DNA of 64,000 bases from Steinernema hermaphroditum. Lineage: Eukaryota > Nematoda > Chromadorea > Rhabditida > Steinernematidae. The stretch is taken from assembly GCA_030435675.1 (NCBI GenBank), contig CM059625.1:7130001-7194000 (forward strand), written 5' to 3'. Position 1 is the first letter of the stretch. Every line of letters begins with the position of its first letter. The position numbers and the translations under genes are program-made. This document shows, one piece after another, positions 46,450 to 59,800 of this stretch. The notes under the pieces were generated by a model. The model saw only the letters and a program-made list of their open reading frames with translations. It searched no databases and was not told the DNA's origin.

Positions 46450-47333
46450 TCAGTTTGCTGATCGGAGTCTTTGTCTGTATGAATGGCAAAACAAGCCCTC
46501 GTCTGATCCATCACTGCAAAGATCAAAAAGTGGATGTACAGCGACGCTGACTCACGTGCAGTCGCAACGACCGTCACAGACGTGAATTCCTTCTAAACAC
46601 TTGCTCGCATCTCGACAGTAGAACCATGTTTCGGGGCATTTGAGAGTCCTGTGCCGGAAGAGTCCTCGATACTCCTAAAATGTAACGGTTCAATTGATGC
46701 CGAGTTGGTGGAGTCAATTCTCAGATTAGAAGAACGGTGTATATTCGAGTGATGTTCTACATTTACAAGAACGAATTCGAAAGTTTTCGTCTGTTATCCA
46801 GTATTCTTTCAAGTATGTTTTGAATGACATTGTGCTTGATCTTCTTCCTACATATATCGGTTTTCTCAAATATGAATATAATTAACTAAACAAAAACTAA
46901 GCATCTTCATCGATCAGCAAACAAGATGTTACTCTGGACATAACGCGCGGCTTTGGCGAAAAACAACGACCGTATGAGAGTGACCAACCTTACTCATCCG
47001 CACATCTTTGTGCCCACAGATCTTGAAGTCTTCGTCGCTTCTATCAAAACAATCGTACACTCCGTCGCACATCCTCCGTTTTTCGATGCACTCAGCTCCG
47101 TTTTCACAAGGCGTTTCCAGTCGACTCCGACAACTAAAAGACGTCATCTTTCAACACAATCTTCTCTCCTACCGTAATGGCTTCAGCGTTGTGACATCCG
47201 TAGCGTTATCATTGGCATCCGTGACGTTAAGCGCATTTTCGATATCGAAAGCATCAGTTGTGTTCTCGCTTTGGGCGAGAGCTCGAAGAGAAAGTTGAAG
47301 AGACAGTAAAACGCATCCGAGTAAAAGCATCAT
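46450..47333 (-). CDS. secreted protein with two LDL-receptor class A modules
   Basis: Four exons join in phase to about 150 residues. The signal peptide (MMLLLGCVLLSLQLSLRALA) is followed by an Asn-rich linker with NTT, NVT and NAT glycosylation sites. Module 1 has six cysteines and the calcium cage CDGVYDCFDRSDE. After a 300-bp intron, module 2 reads CPETWFYCRDASKC then CDGRCDCTDGSDEGLFC, with one extra cysteine in RCDC. The protein ends 11 residues later, with no membrane helix, so it should be secreted. LDLa modules bind lipoproteins, proteases or signalling ligands; partner unknown. Confidence 0.8.
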
Positions 47334-47812
47334 GCCTCAGAGACGGTATGGCGCTGTAGAGCGATGATTTATAGTGCAATAAACAGGAAACTCGATATCA
47401 AATCGAATAATTTTTGCCTAGCGAGGGTCTTTCTGCAACGAAACGCTAAAAATCGCTGCTTATGGTCTTCGTTTGCGATTGGGCTAGGCCATTTGAGACA
47501 ATGAGAACACCTTACTTGTTGATAGCTGGTTTTTATAATAAACATTGGAAAATATAGGTTTGTGATAATTCAGCACAAACGACAAGCATTATCGCCTTAC
47601 TTACTGTTTTTGTCCTCTTTGATTTCTGCTTTCAGTGTGTTACGAAACAAACACACATCATTCTCCTTAATATACATCGGTTTAAAAAATGATTTTGCCC
47701 CCATATATAACTGTGGTCACTGTAGTGACCATCGAACCTTCATGACAGCTTCTTTGTAGTCAAGTCTGCTGCCCGAACGCTCTTGTTCTGGCGGCGGCGA
47801 TGTTAGGAGGTG
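47334..47812. other. intergenic between divergent genes
   Basis: Start regions of the LDLa gene (minus) and of exon 1A of the giant gene (plus). No gene seen. Confidence 0.45.
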
Positions 47813-50800
47813 ATGAATGATCGGATATTGCCTGCCGACGAGGGGTCGGCGGTTAAAGCGGCACTGCAAGTAGCATCTCGTGCGAGAACGATCAACGGAC
47901 CAGTCGTGCTTTCTCCTCAGGGCACCAGATCAACACCTCCCACTAGTGCTCACAGCTGCGGCCAGGTAAGCAAATTTGCAATCGTAATCAATATACTATT
48001 TGTGGGGGCCTTTTATTCTTCTTCGCAAATAATTGACGCCTGTCCGAAAGGTCTCCTGATGTGCACCTCTCGTAGTCTGTGCTAAATTTCACTTTTAGCT
48101 TTGTTTGGTAACCAGGCAAAGGACTATCAGTAAGTTTTAATTTTGACTCTGGTTGATCGTATGGACTATTTATTACGTTTTGTGATATTATTAGAATGTC
48201 GTCGTTTATTACATTATGTACTGATGAATAATTTCTTAATTATTATTATTTTCAAGCAATTTGCCAAAAAATTGCACATGGAAAAATCACAAATCAAGTC
48301 TTTCTTTCTGTGGCGGTTGTAAAATAATAAACGCTCCTCGATTCCTCTTAATTCTTTTGATTTTAATCATGATTTTGGTCCGTATCCTATATATTCCGAT
48401 TCCCATCATTCGATGTTCCAATAGTGGGCGATGAACTCTTGTATCATCAATCACTGAACTCCGCGAAATTCAGCTGATTTTCCGAAGTGACTCTTGGCCT
48501 CCCAGGCTACGCTTTCTGCCCACTGACTAAGTTCGATGTATATTAATCTGTTGCGGACGATCAGTGTGCTCGGCCTCTCTATTCTATTTCGCGTTGTTGT
48601 CTTTTTGTCCGCACATTACACTTGTCGACCTGGCAATCGGATTCTCTCCTCCGCGCTCCGCTAAATGCCCTCGGGAAGCCATAAAAAAACATCACGCTGT
48701 TTCGTCGGAAATTGGCGAGCCTAATTACTTCTTTGTTATTCGTGACAATATAATCAAAAAAGTAATAAGCGCTATTATCACATGCCAACTTCGTGTTTAA
48801 CAACTTCGGTTAACTGCGTGCTCCATGTATCGGTGACATTAGCTTTTTTCGCAAATTAAACAAACAGTGCGTTGAATAATGAAGAAGCTTACTGGCCTCC
48901 TCAACTAATCTGTTCTCGATCGCGCTGGAAAGAACCGAAAATATTCCACTTATCACGTAACACCTTTGGGCCTCTTTTTCATTCGCTCCCCTTCTCAAAA
49001 CATCTCTTTGCCGTCTTCCTCGCTGTTGTGGCACACAACCGTTTACTTTTGTAATCTAAGTTTCGCCTCAGTGTGACATCACTGGCGTTCTCCGAACACA
49101 GGAAGATGGGAACCGCTAATCCGAGGTCCGAAGATTAGCACATCGGAAGAAAGAACCAACTCACTATTTCTATTTCTTTTTGCTTCCGCCAGGTAGCTAG
49201 CCTAATTGAAGCACCGTTGAACCAGCATCATGTCCACTTTCGTCGTGTTGCAGCCGGTAAGTGTAGAGTCTTCACTTTGTTCTCTCTCGTCCCGCGCTTC
49301 CTCCCACTTATCGTGTAAACACGAAGCCCGAAACTGTTTGACAGTGTAGTTTTTGCTATAGCCGCTCCAGAAGAGCTTTTCTGCGCCGCTAACACTCGCG
49401 CGCACCCAATGTTATAAGAACATTTTTTGTGAACTTGTTATTCCTACAACGACTTTCGAAATAATTTCATTTTTTTTTCGTTTTTAGTCGTCTTTTTTTG
49501 TTTTCGGAACATTGCTATTTCGGTAAAATTTTCAACAGCATATATGGTGGGAATTTAATAATTCCACAATTATTTATTCTTTCAATTCCTTTTGAAACCC
49601 TCAAGTTCTTTTCTCCTATCTGACTTTCTGGTCTCTGACTTTACATGAATACAAAACGAACTGAGTGAGATCAACTTGGCAAATGATAAAGTTTCGAGAG
49701 CATCACGCTGACCGAGTTAAAGGTACAGTGAGTGTTTCAAAAACCGGTCAAGTGCCAATGTATTTTTGTGTCACTAGCCGATGTTTGCGATCTCCGCTAC
49801 CGCGGCCCCAGCGCGCGATTCTTCAATCCCATTATCCGTGTTCATCCTTAGCCTCCTTCGCTCTCTTCCAACTCTTCTTCGATTGAACATCTTCATCACA
49901 GTATGCCTAATAAGTCCTGCTCGCTTGATCACCACTCCTCCTAGATACCGTAAAGGAAGTGGACGCGTTTTAACGGACACCCTTGCAGATTTTCGAGGAA
50001 TTCATTCACTCGTTTATCGATCTGCTCCTAGAAGACGATTCACTAGAGTCAGTTATGTTAGCAACGCAGATTGCGGTGATGACCTGCATCTGCTGTAAAA
50101 GCTGTAACTGCTGCTGCGTTCCTTCCAAGAAGCGACTGAAGGCGATCGAAGGGGGAGACGCATATGATGTGCCTGGAAGAGAGCACATCCCAAAAAAGGT
50201 GAACCGCACTCCCGAGAAGAACGTTCTGCGAGCGAATCGACAAACAAGGAAAGAGTTGGCCGAGTGGGAGGAACGCCGTCGCTCGTTGTCTACCGTCGAT
50301 AGTGGATGGCTCTTTCGGCGTTCGAAATCAGAAACCGTCCTTCCGGAGACGACCGGGGGAAATGCTGAAGGAGATCGACGCTGTGTGGCGACTCCCTCGA
50401 TCGAGGTAGAAGAACGCCGTAATCGACCGGCCTCCTTCGTGTTTCCCCCACCTCCACCCGACTTGGCACTACGGCGTTGCGAAAGCGAACAACCCAAAGC
50501 TCTGAAGTCATGCCTGGTTACCGGACAAAGCCGACGCTGGGGCAGCGTCCAAGACGAAAGCGGTCTTTTCGCGGAGGTCGTGCCTCTGCAGGGCACCAGC
50601 AGTTGCGCCTTCCAAATAAAAAAGGCGAAAATAAAGAAAAGTGATTCCAGAAAAGGAGGACTCAAGAGCATGAAGAAGGGATTCAAGCAGTTCTTCACAC
50701 AGGACCGATCTCAAAGGTGAGTGAGCGCTTTCGTTACCCCTCAGCACCACTCCCACTTCTCTGTTAAAGTGCTAAACTTACCTGACGTTGTTTTCATTCT

Positions 50801-53800
50801 TTACACTCTGCAACAATGCCTCCTTGTTTTCAGAGAATATGAATCAGAGCACGAGCTTACTCCACAGCAGGGCCGTCGAGGATCGGGAGGAGGGTTTTTT
50901 CAGGTGCCCAATTTATGGTAGGACCTGTTTAATCATGGCTTTTTACAGAAACTCTTCCGCGGCAACGGAAAACCCGACACGTCGCCCATGACTCTGTCCC
51001 CTGTTGGATCTCCGATGAGTGGACGAAGAGCCGACTGGGAGTCCGAAGATGACTACGCAGAGATCCTAAATGCACGAGCAAAATCGAACGAACGAGACCT
51101 CAACTTTTACCCTGGAACCTTTGCTAGCAGCAAAAAACGCGAATGTAAGTGATATGTTTATTCGGTTACCACTTTGTTACTCCGAAAATTCGATCTTTCT
51201 GCAAACAAGCTGTTTACGATCGATAAAAGAGATCCGCGAACAGAGCCAAGCTCTGTTTGCGATCACCCACTCACTAGGCCGCGCCTTGGCGACCTTCTGT
51301 TGGTTCGCCCGCCGGCAGTTGTGTTACACTTCCACTAATCAATTGTAAAAAAAATCATTATTGTGCATTCCCACGCATTTATTGGCGTTCAAGCATTAGT
51401 CATTGAGCGATGTATGGATGAATAAGAACGATTAATAACTTATTGGTAAAAGAAGGCTAACAGGGAGAGACCCTTTCTATGTGGGAAAGCTTATGTAAAG
51501 GAAAGCTCCCAAAACTGATCACTACAATCTTAGATGACGAGAGTATCACCCAAGCAACTGAGAACAAAGTTGGTCTTCTCTAAAATCGGTTCCACTTACA
51601 AAAACTTTTGCTTTTTTGCTTAAAATCGTAGTGTCAGTGAATGTTGTTGCTCATTCTAGACCGCTATCACGTGAACTCTGATAATTAGTCTAGAAATCAT
51701 CAAGACGAATCCTCTAAGCTCAATCTAACGGGGCTCGTTTGTTGCTAAAAAGAATATCCACGAACATACCACAGCTTACTTTCTGACACATGTTTATTGT
51801 GTATATTGCAGTGAGTGTTCCCGTTTCCCCAAAAAGTGTGACATTCGAAGACGAAATATCGCGATATGGACGCGCGGAAAGTGCGGCACCGTACCAGAGT
51901 GACTCAAGATGGAGATCCGGCACTTCCCAAACATCCGGCTATGGCAGCCCCGGTCGAGTTCCCTATGAGAGGGACGCCAAGAAGTCATCGCACTCCGCAC
52001 TCGACGAAGCGACTCTCGACCTTCTTCGACTCTCAACCGAGCCGGCTACGGTGACTTTCAGCAGCTCACCAAGAAGATCGAACGTAGCTGATAAACTCCC
52101 GAAGGCGGCATCTACGAGTTCCATGCATAAGGTTATCCGCACAGAGGTTTGCTCACTCGATAATACCATCGCTGACATCGCCTTTCAGGACGGAGGACTC
52201 CTCAAAATGGCCAATGTCTTTACGTGGGATGCCGATCGCCTCAAGGAGAATTCCCCCGGGAGAGCGTCTTCACACGTCACGGGTGAAGAGTCAAGGAAAG
52301 TGACCGAAGAAGGAGATGTCATCGAAGTTGTGCAAAGGGTCGAAGGAAAGCCCGTCGTGCGAACTACTGTGGAAGGGAAGATGAGGATGGAAAAGGTTTG
52401 TTTCCTCCTCTCTCATCCGTCAAGAATCTTCTTTGAAGGTCGTTGGTGCGAAGTTGAGAACAATCGATGAGCTGATAAGTGCGGGATGGACCATTCGCGA
52501 CACTGTTACCAACTACAAAATCAAAACCACTCTTGGAAGCCGCCATATGATTGTAGAAGAAGAACGGACAGGAGGCGCCGAAGACTTAGACACCCAGTAC
52601 CGTATGCAGATGTACAAGGACGGAAGAGAGATCGGTTCGCACGTCGCAGACATCTCCATTCCTAGCAGTGCGGTGAGTGTTTTTCTTTCGGTTGCAGTTT
52701 TAGTCATGTTTCGACCTTTAGAGTAAATCCGAATATCTTTCTAAGCTTAGCGAAAAACTGATGCGTGAAATGGCAGCCTTCGAAGGAGAACAAGAGACGG
52801 CGACTACTCGGGTCGAAGTGGAAGTTGTCGAAAATGTCACCAAACTGATGAAGACGTACATCGTTGGCGAAAGGGACGAAGCCGAAGAACTCGAGCAGAT
52901 TGTGAAGCAGAAGACGACCGAGCTCACTGAGCTGACTGAAATAAATAAGATAACCGAGGAAAAGTTCTGTGTGGAAACAGCCTCGGACAAGGCAACTCCT
53001 CCGCCCATCGAGCGCGTCAACAAGGAGTACATCGATCAAATGGAGAGGGAGTTGGTAGAAGAGATGGCCAAGAAGGACATTCGACTGACCACTCAAGGAC
53101 AGCAATTCGAAGGAGCAGAACGAATCGTGCAGCACAAAAGGTTCGAGTCCGAAACCGAATCGGTCGATTCGGTAATCGCCAAACGCACCGTTGCTCGCTG
53201 TGCGAATGTTTTCGCCGATTGCGATCTCACGAGAACCGAAGACTTCTCCTCCAACAACGTCTTCATAGCTATCCCCAACGAACTTTCGCTGGAGGTCATC
53301 CTCCGCACAGAGCGAGTTCGTTCTAAAGCGAAGCAGTTAGAAGCCGCTAGCTACGGTTTGGAGCAGAGCGGTCACAGATACGAAGAAACGACCACACTAA
53401 AGCGCACGACTCGCTTCGAAAGTGCCCCTTCGGAAGAGGTGACAGAGGAGATTATGCCGCCTATCACGGTGGAGCCGCTAACTGAGGCGGAGCCCGAAAT
53501 TCCCCCTCCGAAGGAAGCTCCAAGACTAGAGCAGAAAGTGGAAGAAGAGATAATCCAAGAAAGAACGGAACAAGTTCTAGAAAAAGAACGAAGTGAAGAA
53601 GAGCTTCGCGAAGCCGAACCTTATGGAGGAGAGTACAGTATGCAGCAGGAAGGGCAGCGTTTCGAAGGAGAATCGGTGATCCGAAGGAAGGTCCAGAAGT
53701 TGGTGTCTGAAGAAAGCGAAGAAGAAAAAGAGCCTAAGATATCAGAGCCTGAAGGCGCCACCATTGATCTCTCGCAGGCCGGTCAACACTTCGAAGATCG

Positions 53801-56800
53801 TGCCGTTTTGAAGCGTACACGTCGGTTCGAATCCGAGGAGTCCGAAGAGAAGGAGCCTACAGAAGTGGTGCTGGCGAAGGATGAGTCCAACGGAATATTT
53901 ACCGTTTCCATCGAGTGTGCCAACAGCGAATCGGCTGTATTCACGACTCGTGAAAAAAGGCCGCAGAAACTGGAAACCGTTGCCCTTCAAATGAGCATGC
54001 AGAAAGCGACGCACGAAAGTGCCGTTCACGAAAAGTCGATCGGAGAAGCCGAAAAGCAGATCCTACTTCACCACATCACGGCAACTGCAGAGGAAAATGT
54101 TTTTTTATCCGATGGCCTGCAGAAGGCCATTTCTACAGAGAGTAGTCTGTCGGCTGCGGCCACTCTGAAAGATGCGACCATCTGGAGTGATTCGTTCAGT
54201 GCTCTTGAACTCTCCGAAGAGAGCGCTACAATCATGATTGCTCTGCAGAATCACATCGCTCTAATGGAGATGGAACAACTGTCCGAATACAATTGGGCCA
54301 GGAAGCAGCGCGAGCAAGTGAAGTCGAAGGTGCGCGAAACAATGGAAGAGAACGCGATGACCATGTACTCCTTCGCCAGCCGTGAGGGACGATGTCTCAG
54401 CGTGGAATCTCTCCTGAAAGACCACACAACCGCTCGACATTCCTTTCACTTGGACGCAGCTCAGAGTGAAGCTATCTCCACTACAGTCAGCCTTTCCTGT
54501 CCCGAACTTTCTTTCAAAGCCGAGTTCAAAGCAAGACTCGCGAACGCTTCTCAAGCGTCTAGTGCTGTGAACGAATTCTCATCAGAACAGTCTTCGGCCA
54601 TGGTCTATCTCAAGAACACCATTGACAGCATTGAAGAGCGGGCGCAGAAAACCCTACCCGAAGCACGACTCAACACGGGAAGCCGGTTAGACGCCTACGC
54701 GCAAACTCATGAAGACCTAACTCTGTCCATGGACCTCTCCAAAGCTGCCAAGTTCTCTTCTTTCCTGGAGACAGGTGCCTCTCGCGCGGTCTCCCGCACA
54801 GAAAAAGTCTCCATGACTTCGTCTTCCAGCTCAACGGAAGTACAAACTGCTAATTACGCTCTGAATCGAGGTGGAAAAAGTGGACTGGCAAGTGTGCGGA
54901 TTGTCAGTGCAAATACAGGTGCGCCCGCGCACTACGACGTGATTGAAGCCGGGAATAAGGTCGAAAGCTGCGCCGTCATGATGACCCGCGGCGGAATAAG
55001 CGGAATGCACGCAAGCACCTCCTGGGCTGAGTCGGTTTCAGGTGAGTCCTCACCCGAAATTTATGATTTGAACACCGTAAACATAACCAAACGAATGCAC
55101 CTTTCCAACTACAAGTCCCTTTTGCCTCTGCACGGGTTCGCTCACACCACTTGGCCGCCCACCTCACACAGCACTGTACCCTTCCAAAGCTGGCAAGCTA
55201 TGAAAACCCTGCGAGAACCGTCTGTGTCCTTGTCGACGATTATCAGTAGAGAAGAAATCGAAGAAACTGAGAGCATTTCCGAATCTCACGTCACTGAAAT
55301 TAGCGAAAAAATCGTGCACAGTTCACGATCGAAGAGCATCGAGTACCGTGACATTTTGAATCGCGAAGAGATATGGGAAGATGAATCCATCAGCGAGTCG
55401 CACGTCCGAGATGATTTCTACCGACGGCGAATGGCACGAAGCATGACTGATGTGAGCACCTATACGGTAGACATGGAAGAGATTGATGTAGTTGATAGTA
55501 CGGTGAAGGTAAGAAAGCAAGACACCGGTCACACGACCACTATTTTGCTGTACGAACCTCCTGGGGGTCAGACGTCCTGTCGAGCGTCCTTCGGGTCGCA
55601 AGGCTATCGAGAGATTTACGAACGAATAGAAGAAGTCATCAAGTCCGACCAGAGCGGATACGACTTCGAACGAACGCGCTTAGAAGAAACGGAATCAATC
55701 ACCGAAAGTAGATTAGAACGACGATCAGAAGGAAAAGACCATGTTGTTGTTGTTGTACCACAGCAGACAGTGGTGCCTGGTACCCGAGAAGAGCGTGAAA
55801 AAGTTACCGAGTCACAGCTCACTCAGATTAGTGGACAGCCGATGAGCTACAGCGAAGTGCACAAGTCAGTGCAGGCAACGTCTGAGAAAGAAGAGCATCG
55901 CGTGGAGTCCTTTCGCAAAGACGCAGTCAAAGAAGGCATTGTGGTGACCACTCGACCATCAAGGGAGGAAACTTACAGTTTGATGGCCGACTACAGCGTC
56001 GAAGGAGAAGAACGAGCATTTTCCACTTTGCGAGAAAGTCAGAAGGCAATGAAGCAAATATCAACAGAAGCGAGCCGCGAAGAAAAAGCGGAAGTGTCAA
56101 AAGAGCTTGCAAGAACTCCAGCAGCAGACGCCGAGAAGAGGCTGCTCGAAGCACAGTTGATCTCCGCTGAGAGGGGGTTTGAATCTGATCAAGTGAATCT
56201 CAGCTACCAGATGAGGAAGCTAGCCGCGGAAGAACTTCCTATTGTCAAGACGGTTCCACGCGCTTCTGAGGAGCGCGAAGAATCAGTCATTTGCGAGTTT
56301 TTGCATGAGCAAGTAGATACTGGAACTGAGATTACCAAACTGAGAAGGCCTGAGCCATTTGGTGAGGTTGATACAGAGCTTGCACAAGCACGGAATTTGG
56401 CCGAACTACTGAGTACTAAATCAGCGCACGAAGAAGATACTTATCAAGAAGCTGCTTACATGAAGGCCCTAGAGCAAGCGGCTGTGGAGCAAATGGAAAA
56501 AGCCGCCCTTTCCGAAGGTATCGTGTACCGAACTCCATCTGCATCTGAAGTCTACGAACGAAAGGACGTTTGCCTGGCCGAATCAGCAACGTCTGACGCC
56601 ACAACTGCATCTATGAAAGAACGAGATTACGCACAAATTGTACGCAAAGTGTCTGAAGCAGAGGACAATGTCGAGAACTTGTCCTCGCAGTGGAACTGGT
56701 GTGAAAGCGACATGAGTGCACAAAAAACTGTTGGGTCTGTGGTAAGAGAAAGTGGCTCTCTTACAACAGCGGCTGTTGGGAAAGAGTCTGTGGACTTAAG

Positions 56801-59800
56801 TGAACACTTGGCCATGTCAAAACGCGCCGTTTCCGAGGGCACGAGATCTGAGCCAACCAGTGATGTAGCTGCATTGGCTCTGAAGATTGAGCAACGATCA
56901 ACAAGCCATTTGCTCTCGTATCCACCTGAATCAGAGACCACCGAGTCCTCACTGTCCGAATCTTTGTCGGCGACAGCTAAAACCGACTTTCGGGAATATT
57001 TGCAAGAAAACGTGTCCCTTGCTGCTCAGAGCATGAGAATTACCAGAAGAAGTGCGCCTGAGTTTGCCGACGCCGAAGTGAATGTGCCCAGGCAATGGAG
57101 CAGTGAACTGGACACTTCGGCTACTTCGTTCAAAGGGACCGAAACTAGACAAGAATTCATCGAAATCACCCAATCAAGTGAAAGCGAAGTTACTTTCTAC
57201 AAAGCTGTCGGCAATCGGGAGATGGCTTGCGTTCAGATGCAACCTTCACACGAAGAGTCGCTTACAATGAGCAGGTCAATGAAGCTCGTAGAAGATACAC
57301 AAGAATGTTTAACCGTCCTCAAAAGCGGCAGCACTGAATTTGGAGAAAAATCGGCTAGGGAATACAGTATCAGCAGTGAAGAATTTTCAACGACCATCGA
57401 CACTGTGCAAGCGCATATGCACTACGTTGGAACGCTGAAGAATCCAGTGTTTGAAAGCGAAGTCTTGAGAACGGAAGCAGCCGGTGACACAGCGTCTCAG
57501 CTGCACAAACTGGTCACTCGAAAAGAAGGATCGGAGGGCATAGTCCGAAGCGTTCCCGATAGCGACAAAGCGAGTGAAAAGAGGCATTTCGCAATAGAAA
57601 AGAAAGAGATAACTGTCGGATTTCAACATCCCCAAAGTGTCGAGGCTGAGTCAGCGCGCATAGCAGAAGCCAACAAAGAAGGTCTGATAGGAAGTCGCTT
57701 CATCGAATACAGCGAGCAGCGAATCGCAACAGTGGAAGATTTCCGCAAAATTGCAGATGAGAAGTGGCGGGAAGGTGAAGATGAGTATGTACACCCGATT
57801 CCTCGACAACTTCAACAGCATTTAAGCACTACTCATGCGACAGAAGAGAAAGTACTTGCCGATTTTGAGAGAGATCTCGCTTCACCAGTTAGCGGAGACT
57901 CCTTTGTGAAAGCTATGCCAAACCCTGAAACCATAACGGCGAAGTTCCCATCAGCAACTACGGAAACCAGCGCGCTGACGAGCGACATTTACCGCGAAGA
58001 CGACTTAAAATCGGCAGAAGCGAAGATAAAGAGCTTCAATGTCAAGCATGAATGTGGATCGGTAAAAGAGCCAAGTGTCAAAAGCATTCAACTCAGTGGA
58101 GAAATTGATATTGTCACAAAACATCTCACGACAGCAAAAAGCATTGCGTATGAAGAACTGGAACAGCACCTTCTAAGTACTGCAGCAAGTCAGGAATCAA
58201 CAGCCGAGCTTCAACAGCATGTTCTGAAGGAGGGGAAACCGATGGCCGTTACGAACATTGTCACGGACATGATGAGTGCTGAGGAAAAGAGACGGTTTGA
58301 AATCGAGAGCAGAAGGGTTGAGGCAGGCTTCCGACAACGAGACGTAACCGATGCAGGATTCGCGTCGCTCAAGGATACGGTCCGTGAGTCTACGACAACA
58401 GAACCTTTCCTTGAATACACAACAAGGGCAGCAGAGGCAGAAGCGGTGTTCAAAAAGGTATCCAAACAGCAGATAGAAGAAGAGGAAGAAGAACACGTTC
58501 ATGCCCTTCCCCGCCAACTTCAGCAGAGTCTCTCTACGGAGTTCGCTAGAGAAGAGAGCGCAGAAACTGATGTTCAGAAAGCATGCTCGCCATCAGCCAG
58601 CAGTGAATCGTTCGTGAGGAAGATAGCCCACTCCCAATCGCTCGCGAAAAGTATGTCTTCTGCCACTCACGAAGAGAGTGCTCTATCGTGGTTCATGAGC
58701 CGCACAGAAGATTCTAACGCTGCTGAAAGTAAGATGAGAACGGCCAACTTGGACTCACAAAGCACAATGGCAAAGGAAGCACGAAAAGAAGAGGCAAATC
58801 TGAGTGAAGCAGTTGAAATTGTCGCCACGGCCCTACAGACGACTCAGAAGATTGTTGACGCTGAGGTCGAACGACAGCTTCTAAATACCGTAGCCAGTCA
58901 GGAATCAACAGCCGAACTTCAACAGCATGTTCTGAAGGAGGAGAAACCGATGGCAGCTACGAACATTCTCACGGACATGATGAGTGCTGAGGAAAAGAGA
59001 CGGTTTGAAATCGAAAGCAGAAGGCTTGAGGCAGGCTTCCGACAACGGGATGTAACCGATGCAGGATCCGCATCGCTCAAGGATACAATTCATGAATCCA
59101 CGACAGCGGAACCGTTCCTCGAATACACAACAAAGGCAGCAGAAGCAGAAGCAGTGTTCAGAAAGGTGACCAAACTGCAGACTGAAGAAGAGGAAAGAGA
59201 ACACGTCCACAGTGTTCCTCGCCAACTTCAGCAAAGCCTCTCAACAGTCTCTGCGCAAGAAGAAAGTGCAGAAACTGATGTTCAGAAAGCATGTTCGCCA
59301 TCAGCCAGCAGTGAATCGTTCGTGAGGAAGATAGCCCACTCCGAATCCTTAACAACAACCTTGGCGTCTGCAACACATGAAGAGAGTGCGCTATCGTGGT
59401 TCATGAGCCGCACAGAAGACTCTAACGCAACTGAAAGTAAGATGAGAACGGCCAACTTGGACTCACAAAGCATAATGGCAAACGAGCCAAGAGAAGAAAG
59501 TTCGAATCTGAGTGAAGCAGTTGAAATTGTCGCCACGGCCCTACAGACGACTCAGAAGATTGTTGACGCTGAGGTCGAACGACAGCTTCTAAATACCGTA
59601 GCCAGTCAGGAATCAACAGCCGAACTTCAACAGCATGTTCTGAAGGAGGACAGACAGATGGAAGCTGGCAATGTTTTAAAGGAGATGATGAGTGCTGAGG
59701 AAAAGAGACGGTTTGAAATTGAGAGTAGAAAGCTCGAGGCTGGCTTCCAACAAGGAGCCGTCGCCGATGCTGGATTCGCGTCGCTCAAAGATACGATTCA

